64,000 nucleotides of DNA from Calothrix sp. PCC 6303 (GTDB lineage: Bacteria; Cyanobacteriota; Cyanobacteriia; Cyanobacteriales; Nostocaceae), in contig NC_019751.1 in assembly GCF_000317435.1 (NCBI RefSeq), forward strand, positions 930,001 to 994,000, in the 5' to 3' direction. Positions 30,586 to 39,897 of the stretch are shown piece after piece (position 1 is the stretch's first letter; each line of letters begins with the position of its first letter). Under the pieces are notes generated by a model, which saw only the letters and a list, made by a program, of their open reading frames with translations, was not told the DNA's origin and searched no databases. The translations under genes were made by a program, and so were the position numbers.

Positions 30586-31317
30586 ATGTTACCCAACCGC
30601 GAAGGACAACGAGTTCCTAATGTAACATTTCGCACCCGTCGTGACAGTGAATGGGTGAACATCACAACGGATGATTTATTTAAAGGTAAGACAGTGGTTG
30701 TCTTCTCCCTACCCGGTGCTTTCACTCCTACTTGCTCTTCAACTCATTTACCCGGCTACAACCAGTTAGCAAAAGCATTTCACAGTAATGGTGTTGACAG
30801 CATTGTTTGTATGTCTGTGAATGACACTTTTGTTATGAACGAGTGGGCAAAAGATCAAGAATCTGACAATGTGATACTAATACCCGATGGCAACGGTGAA
30901 TTCACTGAAGGCATGGGTCTTTTGGTAGATAAAACAGACCTAGGATTTGGTAAGCGTTCTTGGCGCTACTCAATGCTGGTGAAGGACGGTATCATCGAGA
31001 AGATGTTCATCGAACCAGAAGAACCAGGTGATCCTTTCAAGGTGTCAGATGCAGACACAATGCTCAAATACATCAACCCCAACGCAAAACAACCTATTTT
31101 AGTCACCTTGTTCACTAAAGTTGGCTGTCCTTTCTGTGCCCGTGCTAAAGCATTGTTAAAAGAGAAAGGTATTGATTATGAAGAGATTATCTTGGGCAAG
31201 GATATTAGCACCCGTTCCTTAAAAGCTGTTACAGCTGCCACAACAGTTCCTCAGGTATTCATCGACGGAAAATTGATTGGTGGTTCCGATGACTTAGCTG
31301 CTTACTTTCGAGCTTAG
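30586..31317 (+). CDS. Peroxiredoxin-glutaredoxin fusion (hybrid Prx5/Grx)
   Basis: This fused enzyme reduces peroxides and is recycled by glutathione through its own glutaredoxin domain. The N-terminal Prx5-type domain has peroxidatic C50 in [16 protein letters not shown]. The C-terminal glutaredoxin domain (about residues 168-243) has CPFC at 181-184 and the [18 protein letters not shown] glutathione-binding block. The total length of 243 is normal for such hybrids. A ribosome-binding site (AAGGAG at 30570) precedes the ATG. It is expected to act in the cytosol in hydrogen peroxide defence. Confidence 0.93.
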   Translation: MLPNREGQRVPNVTFRTRRDSEWVNITTDDLFKGKTVVVFSLPGAFTPTCSSTHLPGYNQLAKAFHSNGVDSIVCMSVNDTFVMNEWAKDQESDNVILIPDGNGEFTEGMGLLVDKTDLGFGKRSWRYSMLVKDGIIEKMFIEPEEPGDPFKVSDADTMLKYINPNAKQPILVTLFTKVGCPFCARAKALLKEKGIDYEEIILGKDISTRSLKAVTAATTVPQVFIDGKLIGGSDDLAAYFRA

Positions 31318-31639
31318 TATTTATTGAATAGTCTTATTTTGAGGGTTAGCTGTGAATTGATAGTTAAACGCTAACCCTCCAATAACTTCAATTTTTAGCC
31401 ATTAGGTTCATTCAAAAAACGTAGTCAGTGAAGACTTAGACGGGTCACTATAGCTTGCTCGATTACTCTTACAAGCTCAGTCCCTTTAGGGCTGAGTTAC
31501 TGACCAGAAATAGGATGTTTACTAGTGTGCTGCGAACCTTTTCCTAATGCACCGCGAACTTTGTAGAGAATGGGTTAATTTGCGAGTAAAACGCCTATTT
31601 TCTCCTTCAAAAGTTGCGGTGTAGAAACATAAATGTTAA
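31318..31639. other. Convergent gap with two hairpins
   Basis: A perfect 10-base-arm hairpin (GAGGGTTAGC at 31341-31350 and its complement at 31370-31379) follows the peroxiredoxin gene and may act as its terminator, though the T run is weak. A second small hairpin around CTCAG...CTGAG lies near 31477. No gene was found. Confidence 0.5.
31341..31379. terminator. Hairpin downstream of the peroxiredoxin-glutaredoxin gene
   Basis: The stem is ten perfect pairs (GAGGGTTAGC with GCTAACCCTC) around a 19-base loop, 23 bases after the stop. A classic T run is absent on either strand, so it may be a transcript-stabilising hairpin instead of a terminator. Confidence 0.5.
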
Positions 31640-31957
31640 TTATTCTTCAGGCTCTTGAATCATATTTCCCAAAAACCCTTGTATTCTCATTCTTTCAATA
31701 TAGGGCCATCCACCCTTCGCTTCAATATCCCGCAATAGTGCGTATAACCCATGACGGGTATCAGGTAAGTTTTTTTGAAACACTTCTTCACGAATTTCTC
31801 GATGTAAAGATTCTAACTGCCGTAGTAATGTCAAAATAGCGATGGGTTCACCTTGACAAAAGGTAACAGCATCATGTACCAACGAACTAATCTCATCCAG
31901 CTTGCTTCCTAACATTAATAATTCCTGGTTTTTATCTTGATCCACATCACCCTCCAA
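31640..31957 (-). CDS. Conserved cyanobacterial hypothetical protein
   Basis: The 105-residue acidic, largely helical protein carries no named domain that I recognise. Its segments LVHDAVTFCQGEPIAILTLLRQLESLHREIREE and LPDTRHGLYALLRDIEAKGGWPYIERMRI look like conserved family blocks. No signal or membrane segment is seen. The function is unknown; it is probably a small cytosolic helical-bundle protein. Confidence 0.6.
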   Translation of the reverse strand: MEGDVDQDKNQELLMLGSKLDEISSLVHDAVTFCQGEPIAILTLLRQLESLHREIREEVFQKNLPDTRHGLYALLRDIEAKGGWPYIERMRIQGFLGNMIQEPEE

Positions 31958-32534
31958 AAATCAATTCAATTTCAACGAAAAAGCAAATTCCTCAACCAAG
32001 CTTTCTTGTAAGGCAAATCATACCCCTAATAATCACTGTAGACCGGAGCAGTCACCAAGTTTTGTCTCAGGGGTGAATATTGAAAGACCGAATTGCCTCT
32101 TATTCATTCAATCTAGCCGAGATTCTGCGTTTATATTTGTGCCCAATTTGACTGTCATAGCACGTCAGTAAAATCTAGGGGAAATCTTAATACAGGAACT
32201 TTTGACTTTAGGTGAGTAAAAATCGTAGGATCTGGCTGAAATACTTAATAAAACAATTGCACTGTATGTACTAGTAACTAGTACGTACATTGGATTAAAA
32301 GTGCGTAGGCATAACCAATCCTGGACATCACGTAAATGATTTCTTGTGATTTTTGCTGAACGGCACTTTCTTCAAGACACCTGAATATTTCCAGATACCA
32401 AATATCTCAACTAAATTCTGTATCTTGGTAAACTAAGGGCTTGAACACCAAGTAAAATAAAGCAATAGGTTCAAATACGTTTACCGTTGCGGTTTCACAA
32501 CTTGCGTATTAATTTTTTGACATAGAGGTTGACC
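31958..32534 (+). promoter_or_regulatory. psbO upstream region with a palindrome
   Basis: This gap of 577 bases separates the divergent hypothetical gene and psbO and must contain the psbO promoter. It holds a 27-base near-perfect palindrome at 32263-32289. An AGAGG ribosome-binding site lies at 32524-32528. No other element was mapped. Confidence 0.5.
32263..32289. promoter_or_regulatory. 27-base palindrome upstream of psbO
   Basis: Two 13-base arms (TGTATGTACTAGT and its near complement, one mismatch) surround a single A. It lies about 245 bases before the psbO start. It could be a dimeric regulator site or a cruciform-prone repeat. Confidence 0.5.
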
Positions 32535-33365
32535 ATGAGGTATCGCGCTTTAATTATTGCATTTGTCGCTGTGTGCTTGGGATTATTAACCGCTTGCAAT
32601 GATGCTCCATCATCAAGTAGTACCACTGCATTGACTTATGAACAGATTCGGGGTACAGGTTTGGCTAACAAATGCCCTCAACTTTCAGAAACCAGTCGGG
32701 GTTCTATTCCCATCGACTCTAGCAAGTCTTACTCCATTAAAGAACTCTGCTTAGAGCCAACAAACTACTTTATCAAGGAAGAGCCAACAAATAAACGTCT
32801 CAAAGCCGAATTTATCCCCGGAAAGGTTTTGACTCGTAAAACTTCATCGTTAGATCAAATCCAAGGTGATTTGAATGTTAACTCTGATGGTAGTCTCACC
32901 TTTGAAGAAAAAGACGGCTTTGACTTCCAAGCTACCACCGTTAAACTTCCCGGTGGCGAAAGTATTCCTTTCTTATTTACTGTTAAAGGTTTAGTTGCTC
33001 AAACACAATCTGGATTAACCAGCATCAACACCTCAACTGATTTTAAAGGTGGTTTTCGAGTTCCTTCCTATCGTGGTGCAACCTTCCTTGATCCTAAAGG
33101 TCGTGGTGTAGCTAGCGGTTATGATAATGCTGTGGCACTTCCTGCTCGCTCTGATGCTGAAGAACTTACCCGCGAAAATGTTAAACGCGCTCAAGTTCTA
33201 GAAGGTGAAATTTCTCTTTCAGTGGCTAAAATCGACAGCGTATCTGGTGAAATCGCAGGTACCTTTGAAAGTAACCAGCCTTCTGATACAGATTTAGGTT
33301 CTGGTGATCCCAAAGAAGTGAAGATTCGTGGTGTATTCTACGCTAGAGTTGAACCTCGTGCTTAA
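32535..33365 (+). CDS. psbO: Photosystem II manganese-stabilizing protein PsbO
   Basis: PsbO is the lumenal extrinsic protein that stabilises the water-oxidising manganese cluster of photosystem II. The ATG at 32535 follows AGAGG and gives 276 residues. The first 23 are a lipoprotein-like or export signal (LGLLTACNDAP). The mature part starts near LTYEQIRGTGLANKCPQL, with the paired cysteines typical of PsbO. Conserved blocks include LCLEPTNYFIKEE, FDFQATTVKLPGGE and FLDPKGRGVASGYDNAVALPA. The position within the photosynthesis-rich part fits. A strong terminator follows. Confidence 0.97.
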   Translation: MRYRALIIAFVAVCLGLLTACNDAPSSSSTTALTYEQIRGTGLANKCPQLSETSRGSIPIDSSKSYSIKELCLEPTNYFIKEEPTNKRLKAEFIPGKVLTRKTSSLDQIQGDLNVNSDGSLTFEEKDGFDFQATTVKLPGGESIPFLFTVKGLVAQTQSGLTSINTSTDFKGGFRVPSYRGATFLDPKGRGVASGYDNAVALPARSDAEELTRENVKRAQVLEGEISLSVAKIDSVSGEIAGTFESNQPSDTDLGSGDPKEVKIRGVFYARVEPRA

Positions 33366-33762
33366 TCAAGCTAACTAGTTTATCAAACCCAGTCCATATA
33401 GTAAGAATAATCCCTTGTAATTTTTTTGATGCAAGGGATTTTTGTTTTTATTCGACCCATGTAAAAATCATGTAAACCTTAAGTTAGGTACTATTTCGGT
33501 TCCTGATTCTGTAACTTATTTTATATCTTATCTCTATGTAGGGAATCAATTTGGAGATTAAAAATCCAACTGAATTGAGAACATAGCCTTACAATCACTT
33601 ATTTAAAATTGGAATTGACTGCCATTAAAAGTTGGCACACATAGCGCTGCGATCACTATTTTGATATCGGCGTGATTTTGTGACGCTCAGATCAATATCT
33701 AAATCTCAAGTGAATTTTAATTTTTAAATGTTCTGTTTCATCAATAAATTAACCACGGTGCT
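33366..33762. other. Gap between psbO and sigF
   Basis: The first part contains the psbO terminator at 33409-33446. The rest is AT-rich and presumably carries the sigF promoter. No gene or repeat was seen. Confidence 0.5.
33409..33446 (+). terminator. Rho-independent terminator of psbO
   Basis: The stem AATCCCTTG pairs with CAAGGGATT around an AT-rich loop, followed by TTTGTTTTT. It lies about 45 bases downstream of the psbO stop. Confidence 0.88.
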
Positions 33763-34539
33763 ATGCTTACCACAGCTACCAGCGAATTAAAGCAAGAGAT
33801 TTGGCAGTTATTGCGAGAGTATCAAAAAGATCACTCAGCAGAAGTTCGCAATCAGCTTGTGAAGTTGAATTTCGGCTTGGTGAGAAAAGAAGCTCACTAC
33901 TGGATTAATCAATGCCAAGAAAGCTATGAGGATTTACTGCAAGTTGGTTGTTTAGGTCTAATTAGAGCAATCGAAAGATTCGATATTGCCAAAGGTCACG
34001 CTTTTAGTTCCTTTGCAATGCCTTATATCCGAGGAGAAATCCAACACTATTTGCGTGATAAAGGTGTGACTGTGAGAATTCCTCGACGTTGGTTAGCTTT
34101 GCAACAACAAGCAATTGGTGTTTCCCGCACTCTGCGGGAGAAGTATAATCGTCAACCTAGCGACAATGAGCTAGCGGAGGCTTTGGAAGTATCTGTAGAA
34201 GAATGGCAGGAAATTAAGTTAGCGTGGATTAATCGGGCACCACTGAGTTTGGATACACCCGTACAGGATCATGACGAAGGTTCTGCTAGCTTAGGTGAAT
34301 TGGTTCCTGACCATAATTATCGCAGTTTTCAACTGGCACAAGAAGATCAAATTCGTCTCCAGCAAGCGTTACTTCAGTTGGAAAAACGTACTCGTGATGT
34401 TTTGGAGTTTGTTTTTTTACACGATCTTACCCAAAAGCAGGTAGCAGAACGCTTAGGTATTAGTGTGGTGACTGTTTCTCGCCAGGTAAAGAAAGGGCTG
34501 GATTCGATGAAGAAGCTCATGTGTACAACTGAAGATTAA
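33763..34539 (+). CDS. sigF: RNA polymerase sigma factor SigF (group 3)
   Basis: The 258-residue group 3 sigma factor is of the SigF/SigB type, which in cyanobacteria controls pilus/motility and stress genes. Region 2 has VGCLGLIRAIERFD and AFSSFAMPYIRGEIQHYLRD. Region 3 contains VRIPRRWLALQQQA. The region 4 helix-turn-helix LTQKQVAERLGISVVTVSRQ lies at about residues 222-241. Length and motifs are complete. It is followed by a lipoprotein gene and two more cyanobacterial genes on the same strand, but the gap of 174 bases argues for separate promoters. Confidence 0.92.
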   Translation: MLTTATSELKQEIWQLLREYQKDHSAEVRNQLVKLNFGLVRKEAHYWINQCQESYEDLLQVGCLGLIRAIERFDIAKGHAFSSFAMPYIRGEIQHYLRDKGVTVRIPRRWLALQQQAIGVSRTLREKYNRQPSDNELAEALEVSVEEWQEIKLAWINRAPLSLDTPVQDHDEGSASLGELVPDHNYRSFQLAQEDQIRLQQALLQLEKRTRDVLEFVFLHDLTQKQVAERLGISVVTVSRQVKKGLDSMKKLMCTTED

Positions 34540-34713
34540 TTTATTACTATATACGGTCGTATATTTTCTAGTTTGGGTAGTGATACAAATAACTATTGAA
34601 CTTGAAAAAGTTGAGTTATAACGGAATGAGACTTCACCTTTGATAAAATCTTTTCTTTTATTTTTTATCAGGCTGATTTCTATAAACACATTTTCCAATG
34701 GTTTTTGACACTA

Positions 34714-35607
34714 ATGGGTAAATATTCAAATATTGCAGTTGCTGCTCTCATGGCATTGGCAATCACAGGGTGTGCATCTGAGGGTGAACAGGCTAGTAAT
34801 CCCAGTAGCACTGCTACTCCAAGTGCTGCTCCAGCTAGCCCATCTGCATCTCAACCGTTTAATAATCCAGTTGTGGCAGGGAAACCGCAGTCACAAAGTC
34901 CTGCTACTATAGTTGGCACTCCAAATCTAATTCAGACCACGAATGCCACTGAACGCTTATTAGTAGTGTCCAAGGGTGGAAGCGAGCGCGATCCGTTCGC
35001 ACAGATTACTCCACCGATACCAATAGTGCCAAATGATGGGGAACGCAGGTTAGTTCCTGTGGTTTCTGGGGTACCAACCCCTAATAGGAATGTGACCGTG
35101 GTGTCATCAAAACAAACAGCCAAAAGTCGTGTTTTGAATAATTCCACAACCAAGCCATATATCCCCCCGTCATATATCGCTCAACGTAAACCTGTAACTC
35201 TGGCTAAAGCTAGCCCTGGTTTTGTACCTGTGTTGCCGAAGATTATGCCACAGGTGGTTCCCAATACTTCCTTAATCTCGGTGCTACCACCAGCCGCGCA
35301 ACCAGAGTTAGCTAAGGGTGTTGTTGTGACTGGTGTAGTGATGGTGGGAAGAACACCCCAAGCCATTATTAAGGTACCAACTGAGTCTACAAGCCGTTAT
35401 GTACAATCAGGCGATCGCTTGGGAAGTGGACTGCTTGTAAAACGGATCGAAATGAATGAAGGTTCAGATCCAATAGTAATTTTTGAGCAATTTGGCATCG
35501 AAGTTGCGAGAATGGTTGGTGAAGGTGCAACCGGATCAGCCACTACTGCTTCGGCTGATAGTGCTACTCCAGCACCAGCAAACAACGTACCTACTGGAGC
35601 TTCTTAA
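34714..35607 (+). CDS. Cyanobacterial lipoprotein of unknown function
   Basis: The start MGKYSNIAVAALMALAITGCASEGEQ (ATG 34714) gives a clear lipoprotein signal with GCAS; the product has 297 residues. A low-complexity serine/alanine/proline linker follows (about 28-60). A beta-rich C-terminal region (about 200-275) contains GVVVTGVVMVGRTPQAIIKVPTE, RYVQSGDRLGSGLLVKRIEM and FEQFGIEVARMV. This resembles the small beta domain of pilus-assembly (PilP/GspC-like) proteins. That resemblance, next to sigF, makes a pilus or secretion role conceivable, but it is speculative. Confidence 0.65.
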   Translation: MGKYSNIAVAALMALAITGCASEGEQASNPSSTATPSAAPASPSASQPFNNPVVAGKPQSQSPATIVGTPNLIQTTNATERLLVVSKGGSERDPFAQITPPIPIVPNDGERRLVPVVSGVPTPNRNVTVVSSKQTAKSRVLNNSTTKPYIPPSYIAQRKPVTLAKASPGFVPVLPKIMPQVVPNTSLISVLPPAAQPELAKGVVVTGVVMVGRTPQAIIKVPTESTSRYVQSGDRLGSGLLVKRIEMNEGSDPIVIFEQFGIEVARMVGEGATGSATTASADSATPAPANNVPTGAS

Positions 35608-35611
35608 GAGT

Positions 35612-35857
35612 ATGGAAACAAGCGAAAAAATCGAATTTCCTGGCTTGCCTTTAGCTGTATATCGTGAGATTGTTGCCCATCTGCATCAAGTTGAAGGGGT
35701 GAAGGCTGATCTAATACCCCAGTCTTCTCAGGAATTTGATTACAATCAAAGCCAAGTTGGTGGTTTATTGATTAATTTCGCTACGGATATACTTCCAGAG
35801 TGTCGTCTTAGAGTCGAACAGATTTTAGCTTATTATCGGGAACGCTACAAAAATTGA
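35612..35857 (+). CDS. Small conserved cyanobacterial protein
   Basis: ATG 35612 lies four bases after the stop of the preceding lipoprotein gene and gives 81 residues (METSEKIEFPGLPLAVYREI...). A frame opening further upstream overlaps the lipoprotein gene and is not used. The protein is soluble and helical, with GLPLAVYREIVAHLHQVEGV and QVGGLLINFATD as likely conserved blocks. It is probably in an operon with the preceding gene; the function is unknown. Confidence 0.65.
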   Translation: METSEKIEFPGLPLAVYREIVAHLHQVEGVKADLIPQSSQEFDYNQSQVGGLLINFATDILPECRLRVEQILAYYRERYKN

Positions 35858-36114
35858 TGATTGGCAAAAATGTAAAGGAGACGTAGAGAGGGGAAGGAAG
35901 AGCAATAAAGTCAGTTTGTCACACAGGATGACTTAAATGCAGGTATTTTCCCCGATTTTATCGTCTCCACATCCTTTATTAATTTCTATGCCGAAATTTT
36001 TTTAATAAAAACCATGTTCAAAGTGATGCATTTAGAAAATGCTGAGGTAAACTGTCAAGCAATAAGGTAACGCAAATATTACTGAGTCGCTCTACAGTTT
36101 TGACATCACGTACG

Positions 36115-38868
36115 ATGGAACAATGGCAATTTCTAATACAGAAGCAAGGCGATCGCACTTGGCATCCCCTAGAATCTCGAACTGTGGAAATTATGGAAGG
36201 TCGGTATCGGGTGGTGGCTTGCTCCCACCGTGCAAATACTGATGTGGATGTAAGAATAACTCACTCATCACCTCCAGAATTGTCACTTCAACGGCGGATT
36301 TATAAGCGATCGCGTCGCACTAATAATGATGGTTCAATGGCAGTTATTCCCTTTACCTATTTCCAGCCGGGGCTATGGGAATTACGCTGTTCTGGTGATT
36401 TGATGTCGGATGTTTTGGGTCGTTCTTGGCAACATCTGGTCAATTTAAAAGTTTTATCTCAACCTGTTGACCGAAAAGGCGGAGGGGCAGGGAGCAGGGA
36501 GCAGCGGGAGCAATCCCTGCCCAATACCCGTGAAACTGGTATAAATCCAATTGCATCATCTTTAATTCCTGGCGAGTCTAATTTGCCAATTCCGCCAATT
36601 CCTCCAAATTTTGTACCTGTAGCAACTGAATCGTTAAATCCAATCAGCGAGTCAGTATTATCTTCTGTAACAGAGACTACAGATATTATTGATGAAACTA
36701 GTATTCATACTGCTGAATTAAATCTGGAATTTACAGAAAAAATTACCGATAAAACTGGGGAATATGAAGAAATAGGGAATGGGACAGAAAAGCCCTCCAT
36801 GGAGGCTGAGATTTCGATTGAGAAGGAGCAAGAAGACGACGATTCACAAGAGAAATTTACACCTCAAGTCCTCTCCTTACCCCTGGCAAATCCTTCTGCT
36901 CAAGAGTTATCACAGATGGAACCAGGAATTTTAGTACCTTTGGCTGTCAAAGGTACTGATCTGGTTCCGGAGGTAGCAATTAACTCAGATATCACCCCAG
37001 AGTATCAATTAACTATTTACTCAGAAGAAGATATTAGTCTAGAACAACCCATCAGTCCGGTGTGGGTTAAAGGTGATACAGCAGAACAAATATTACAAAA
37101 TTTGGTGGACTTAGCTTTACCAGTTGAAGAAGCCCTCTTAGAAGATAAAGTTATTGCCAAAACAACAGTTATAGATACTCCCCTACCTTTAATAATTCAT
37201 CTTGATCAACAAAGCTATATTGGAAATTGGGGACAAGCACTAACTGTAATGGGATTGGTGCAGTTAGAAGGGGAAACAAATCCATTAATTGATGACACAT
37301 CTGAATTTGAGAGTGTCGCAGCAGGAGAGATCCGTTTAGAATTGCGATCGCCTGATCAATTACAGGTGCTAGCTGAGGTAAAACAACCGTTACCAGAGAG
37401 ATTATTACCTTTTGCAATTTCATCCACCATAGAAATCCCACGGGAGTGTGAATCTAAGTTACTTTTAGCAGATATTTACCTTTATGGAGCGTTGGGAGGG
37501 GTTGGAGAATCGCAACTTTTAGCTAGTCAGTCATTTATTATCACTGCTGATGTTAGCGAATTAATTGCAGTTAGTATGGCTAAACCTAGCGCACCCGATA
37601 TGCTCAACGATTCTCTAACAGGATTTGCTCAAAATGTAGTCGAAGAGAAACCAACTCTATCCCTTGATTTAGAACTGTTTAACCTTGCCAAAACAGCCAA
37701 AAATTCTCAGTCTCGCACTTTCCAAACATCTCCCAAACGATCAATTCCCCTGGATGTGGAACCTGTTCGCAACAGAAGAATTAATTCTCGTTCTCCCCAA
37801 TTGCCATTTTCTCCGCACGCAGAAAATTTTGATCCTCATTTGAGTTTGGGTGCTAATAGTTCTGCAAGTTTTCCTTACCTGCGGAAATTACCTTTGTTAC
37901 CAAGTGCGGAGGAAACAATTAGTAGTAATTTACCGGATACCTTACCGGAAAATTTCGATTTAATTCTATCTGTTGATTCCCCAGTAGAAGAACCAATGCT
38001 GGAAAATCATCAACTGCAAGTTACAGATGGGCATTTAGGAGAAATAATTATTCCCCGTCAACCAGACGAATACAGCGAAGTTAATCTGCCAATTGTCAAT
38101 AATTCTAGCTCTTTTGACTATCCCCACAGTTCTCAGCTAATCGCTGAGGGAAATCCCTATGTATCTCCTTTGATTCGCAAGTGGATGCAAAACCAAGGAT
38201 ATCCTGTACCCCAATTTATTGATTTCCCACCTCAAAATTATCAAGCCTCGGTTCCTCAAATAACTGAAAATGTAGTGGAACAGGTAGTAGAAATTTCCCC
38301 AGCAACACCTGAACTTCCTCATGGAGAGAAAATTGCCCCCACAACCTGGGTGATGGAGGAAATAGTTGTTGATGATGATTTATTTGAAGAAGTCAGTATT
38401 AACGATAAAACAAGTAACCCCGTGGAAGTTTCCCATCCTCCAGAATCTATCGATACTGTAATCCACAAACTTCCAGAAACATCCCTAGAACAGCAAAACC
38501 CTCAACCCTTACCAGTCCCACAACTATTCATTCCCCAAGGTGAACTGGTTGCAGGTAAACTAGTTCGGATTCGTGTAGAACTAAATGAAACACTTCCAGA
38601 TGTCGCAGTCAAATTATGGGTTGAAGACTGTCAAACTCGTTGGTTACTGGATGGACCGCATCTGATCACCGATTTGATCGAGAATCATTTAGGAGGTATG
38701 GAAGCAATCAGCGAATTTAACGTTCCCTTTGGTTGTATAGAGGTGCGGGTGGAAGCGATCGCGCTTCATCTGAATACCCAGCAAGAAAGCCACAAAACCA
38801 CTGTACAACGAACCGTTGTCCCCCCTGATTTACCCTCTCTTCAATTCGATGAAATATTGGGAATGTAG
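36115..38868 (+). CDS. Large cyanobacterial protein of unknown function, mostly disordered
   Basis: ATG 36115 is chosen over TTG 36100; the product has 917 residues. The N-terminal domain (about 1-110) is globular and beta-rich: QWQFLIQKQGDRTWHPLES and VRITHSSPP, then FTYFQPGLWELRCSGD. A long, acidic, proline-rich and probably disordered middle follows. The C-terminal domain (about 800-917) contains FIPQGELVAGKLVRIRVELNETLPDVAVKLWVEDCQTRWLLDGP. Near residues 121-135 a GGGAGSREQREQ segment is encoded by a G-rich degenerate repeat that is typical of intergenic DNA. No function is known. Confidence 0.65.
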   Translation: MEQWQFLIQKQGDRTWHPLESRTVEIMEGRYRVVACSHRANTDVDVRITHSSPPELSLQRRIYKRSRRTNNDGSMAVIPFTYFQPGLWELRCSGDLMSDVLGRSWQHLVNLKVLSQPVDRKGGGAGSREQREQSLPNTRETGINPIASSLIPGESNLPIPPIPPNFVPVATESLNPISESVLSSVTETTDIIDETSIHTAELNLEFTEKITDKTGEYEEIGNGTEKPSMEAEISIEKEQEDDDSQEKFTPQVLSLPLANPSAQELSQMEPGILVPLAVKGTDLVPEVAINSDITPEYQLTIYSEEDISLEQPISPVWVKGDTAEQILQNLVDLALPVEEALLEDKVIAKTTVIDTPLPLIIHLDQQSYIGNWGQALTVMGLVQLEGETNPLIDDTSEFESVAAGEIRLELRSPDQLQVLAEVKQPLPERLLPFAISSTIEIPRECESKLLLADIYLYGALGGVGESQLLASQSFIITADVSELIAVSMAKPSAPDMLNDSLTGFAQNVVEEKPTLSLDLELFNLAKTAKNSQSRTFQTSPKRSIPLDVEPVRNRRINSRSPQLPFSPHAENFDPHLSLGANSSASFPYLRKLPLLPSAEETISSNLPDTLPENFDLILSVDSPVEEPMLENHQLQVTDGHLGEIIIPRQPDEYSEVNLPIVNNSSSFDYPHSSQLIAEGNPYVSPLIRKWMQNQGYPVPQFIDFPPQNYQASVPQITENVVEQVVEISPATPELPHGEKIAPTTWVMEEIVVDDDLFEEVSINDKTSNPVEVSHPPESIDTVIHKLPETSLEQQNPQPLPVPQLFIPQGELVAGKLVRIRVELNETLPDVAVKLWVEDCQTRWLLDGPHLITDLIENHLGGMEAISEFNVPFGCIEVRVEAIALHLNTQQESHKTTVQRTVVPPDLPSLQFDEILGM

Positions 38869-38988
38869 TTCCAGATGTTTAGCATCTGTAATCAATTTTG
38901 TTAAAAATCTTGAGATTTTGCAAAATAATGTTGGGAATTGCAGTAAGCTCGACTTGAATTGTAGTTTGATTTAACAGGAATTCATCCT

Positions 38989-39096
38989 ATGGCAGCTTCA
39001 TTCTTACCTTCAATCCTAGTTCCTTTGGTTGGTTTAGTTTCTTCCGCAGTAGTTATGGCTTACATGCTGTTGTATATGGAAAGTGACCAAATCTAA
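38989..39096 (+). CDS. psaI: Photosystem I reaction centre subunit VIII
   Basis: The 35-residue single-helix protein (MAASFLPSILVPLVGLV...) matches PsaI of photosystem I, especially the FLPSILVPLVGLV start shared with plastid and cyanobacterial PsaI. PsaI helps to hold PsaL and the trimerisation region. The gene is short: 36 codons ending in TAA. An AACAGGAA sequence precedes the ATG. A terminator follows. PsaM was considered but its sequence differs. Confidence 0.85.
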   Translation: MAASFLPSILVPLVGLVSSAVVMAYMLLYMESDQI

Positions 39097-39150
39097 TTAG
39101 CTAGTGATGTGATTATTACCTATGGGTAATATGGCTTGTTAGCAACAACT

Positions 39151-39185
39151 AAAACCGTCTACCTAAATTAGGGAGACGGTTTTTT
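39151..39185 (+). terminator. Rho-independent terminator of psaI
   Basis: Stem AAACCGTCT (39152-39160) pairs with AGACGGTTT (39174-39182), with further inner pairing and a following T run. It lies about 55 bases after the psaI stop. Confidence 0.85.
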
Positions 39186-39357
39186 ACAGGGTTTATGGCT
39201 AAAAAATTGTTCTGTTAGCTCTTAATCGCCAAAAATTTAAAGTAGCAATCGTACAACTTTTGTTTCTAATCTAAAATTACTAACTGCCAATAACTACTTC
39301 CTAATGGAGAACTAGTCATCAGCAATTAGTATTTACAAAACTTGGTTTAGTTCTGAA

Positions 39358-39477
39358 TTACATCGATGAACCAACACCAGCGTAGGCTCCATAGAAGAAG
39401 ATGCCCAACACTGTAATTATACCCATTCCCGCGACCGTAGCAACGATCCACAGAGGTATTCTTCCTCCTCCAGACAC
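39358..39477 (-). CDS. psbJ: Photosystem II protein J
   Basis: The 39-residue single-helix PSII subunit reads (V/M)[18 protein letters not shown]... and ends [11 protein letters not shown]. It starts with GTG at 39477-39475, preceded by a strong GGAGGAG site. PsbJ supports electron flow around QA and assembly of PSII. It is the last gene of psbEFLJ. The gap of 144 bases from psbL is wider than the 9-base gaps of psbE-psbF and psbF-psbL. Confidence 0.95.
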   Translation of the reverse strand: MSGGGRIPLWIVATVAGMGIITVLGIFFYGAYAGVGSSM

Positions 39478-39621
39478 AGCTTTCTCCTCCCTTTACAAAA
39501 TTAAGTAATTAGCTGCTAGTCACTATAGATTACTAAGCAGTAAATAAATTTATTTACTAATTAGCAAAAACATGACTTGAAAATTATTTACAACAGGCTG
39601 ATATTATGCCTCAGTAGTGAC

Positions 39622-39741
39622 TTAGTTGAAGAAGTAGCTAGAAAAAAGAATTCCTAGTACAAATACAATCAAAAGTCCCAAAAACAATGAAGTTCGATTC
39701 AACTCAACTGGTTGACCATTAGGATTAGGCGATTTTTCCAT
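39622..39741 (-). CDS. psbL: Photosystem II protein L
   Basis: The 39-residue protein [20 protein letters not shown]... ending SSYFFN is PsbL, a single-helix subunit at the PSII dimer interface that helps hold QA. ATG 39741 is preceded by a GGAG-type site. It begins 9 bases after the psbF stop, so it is co-transcribed. Confidence 0.97.
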   Translation of the reverse strand: MEKSPNPNGQPVELNRTSLFLGLLIVFVLGILFSSYFFN

Positions 39742-39750
39742 GATTTTCTC

Positions 39751-39888
39751 CTAGCGTTGAATAAATTGCATTGCTGCGATCGCGCCTAAAAAGAAGACAC
39801 TAGGAACAGCTAAAGTGTGAACAGCTATCCATCGCACTGTAAAAATTGGATATTGAACTGGTTGATTGAGATTATTGCCGCTAGTCAT
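39751..39888 (-). CDS. psbF: Cytochrome b559 beta subunit
   Basis: The 45-residue protein ([20 protein letters not shown]...) is the beta subunit of cytochrome b559. The conserved [11 protein letters not shown] places the heme-binding histidine at the start of the membrane helix. It starts 9 bases after psbE. Confidence 0.98.
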   Translation of the reverse strand: MTSGNNLNQPVQYPIFTVRWIAVHTLAVPSVFFLGAIAAMQFIQR

Positions 39889-39897
39889 GATCTAAAA

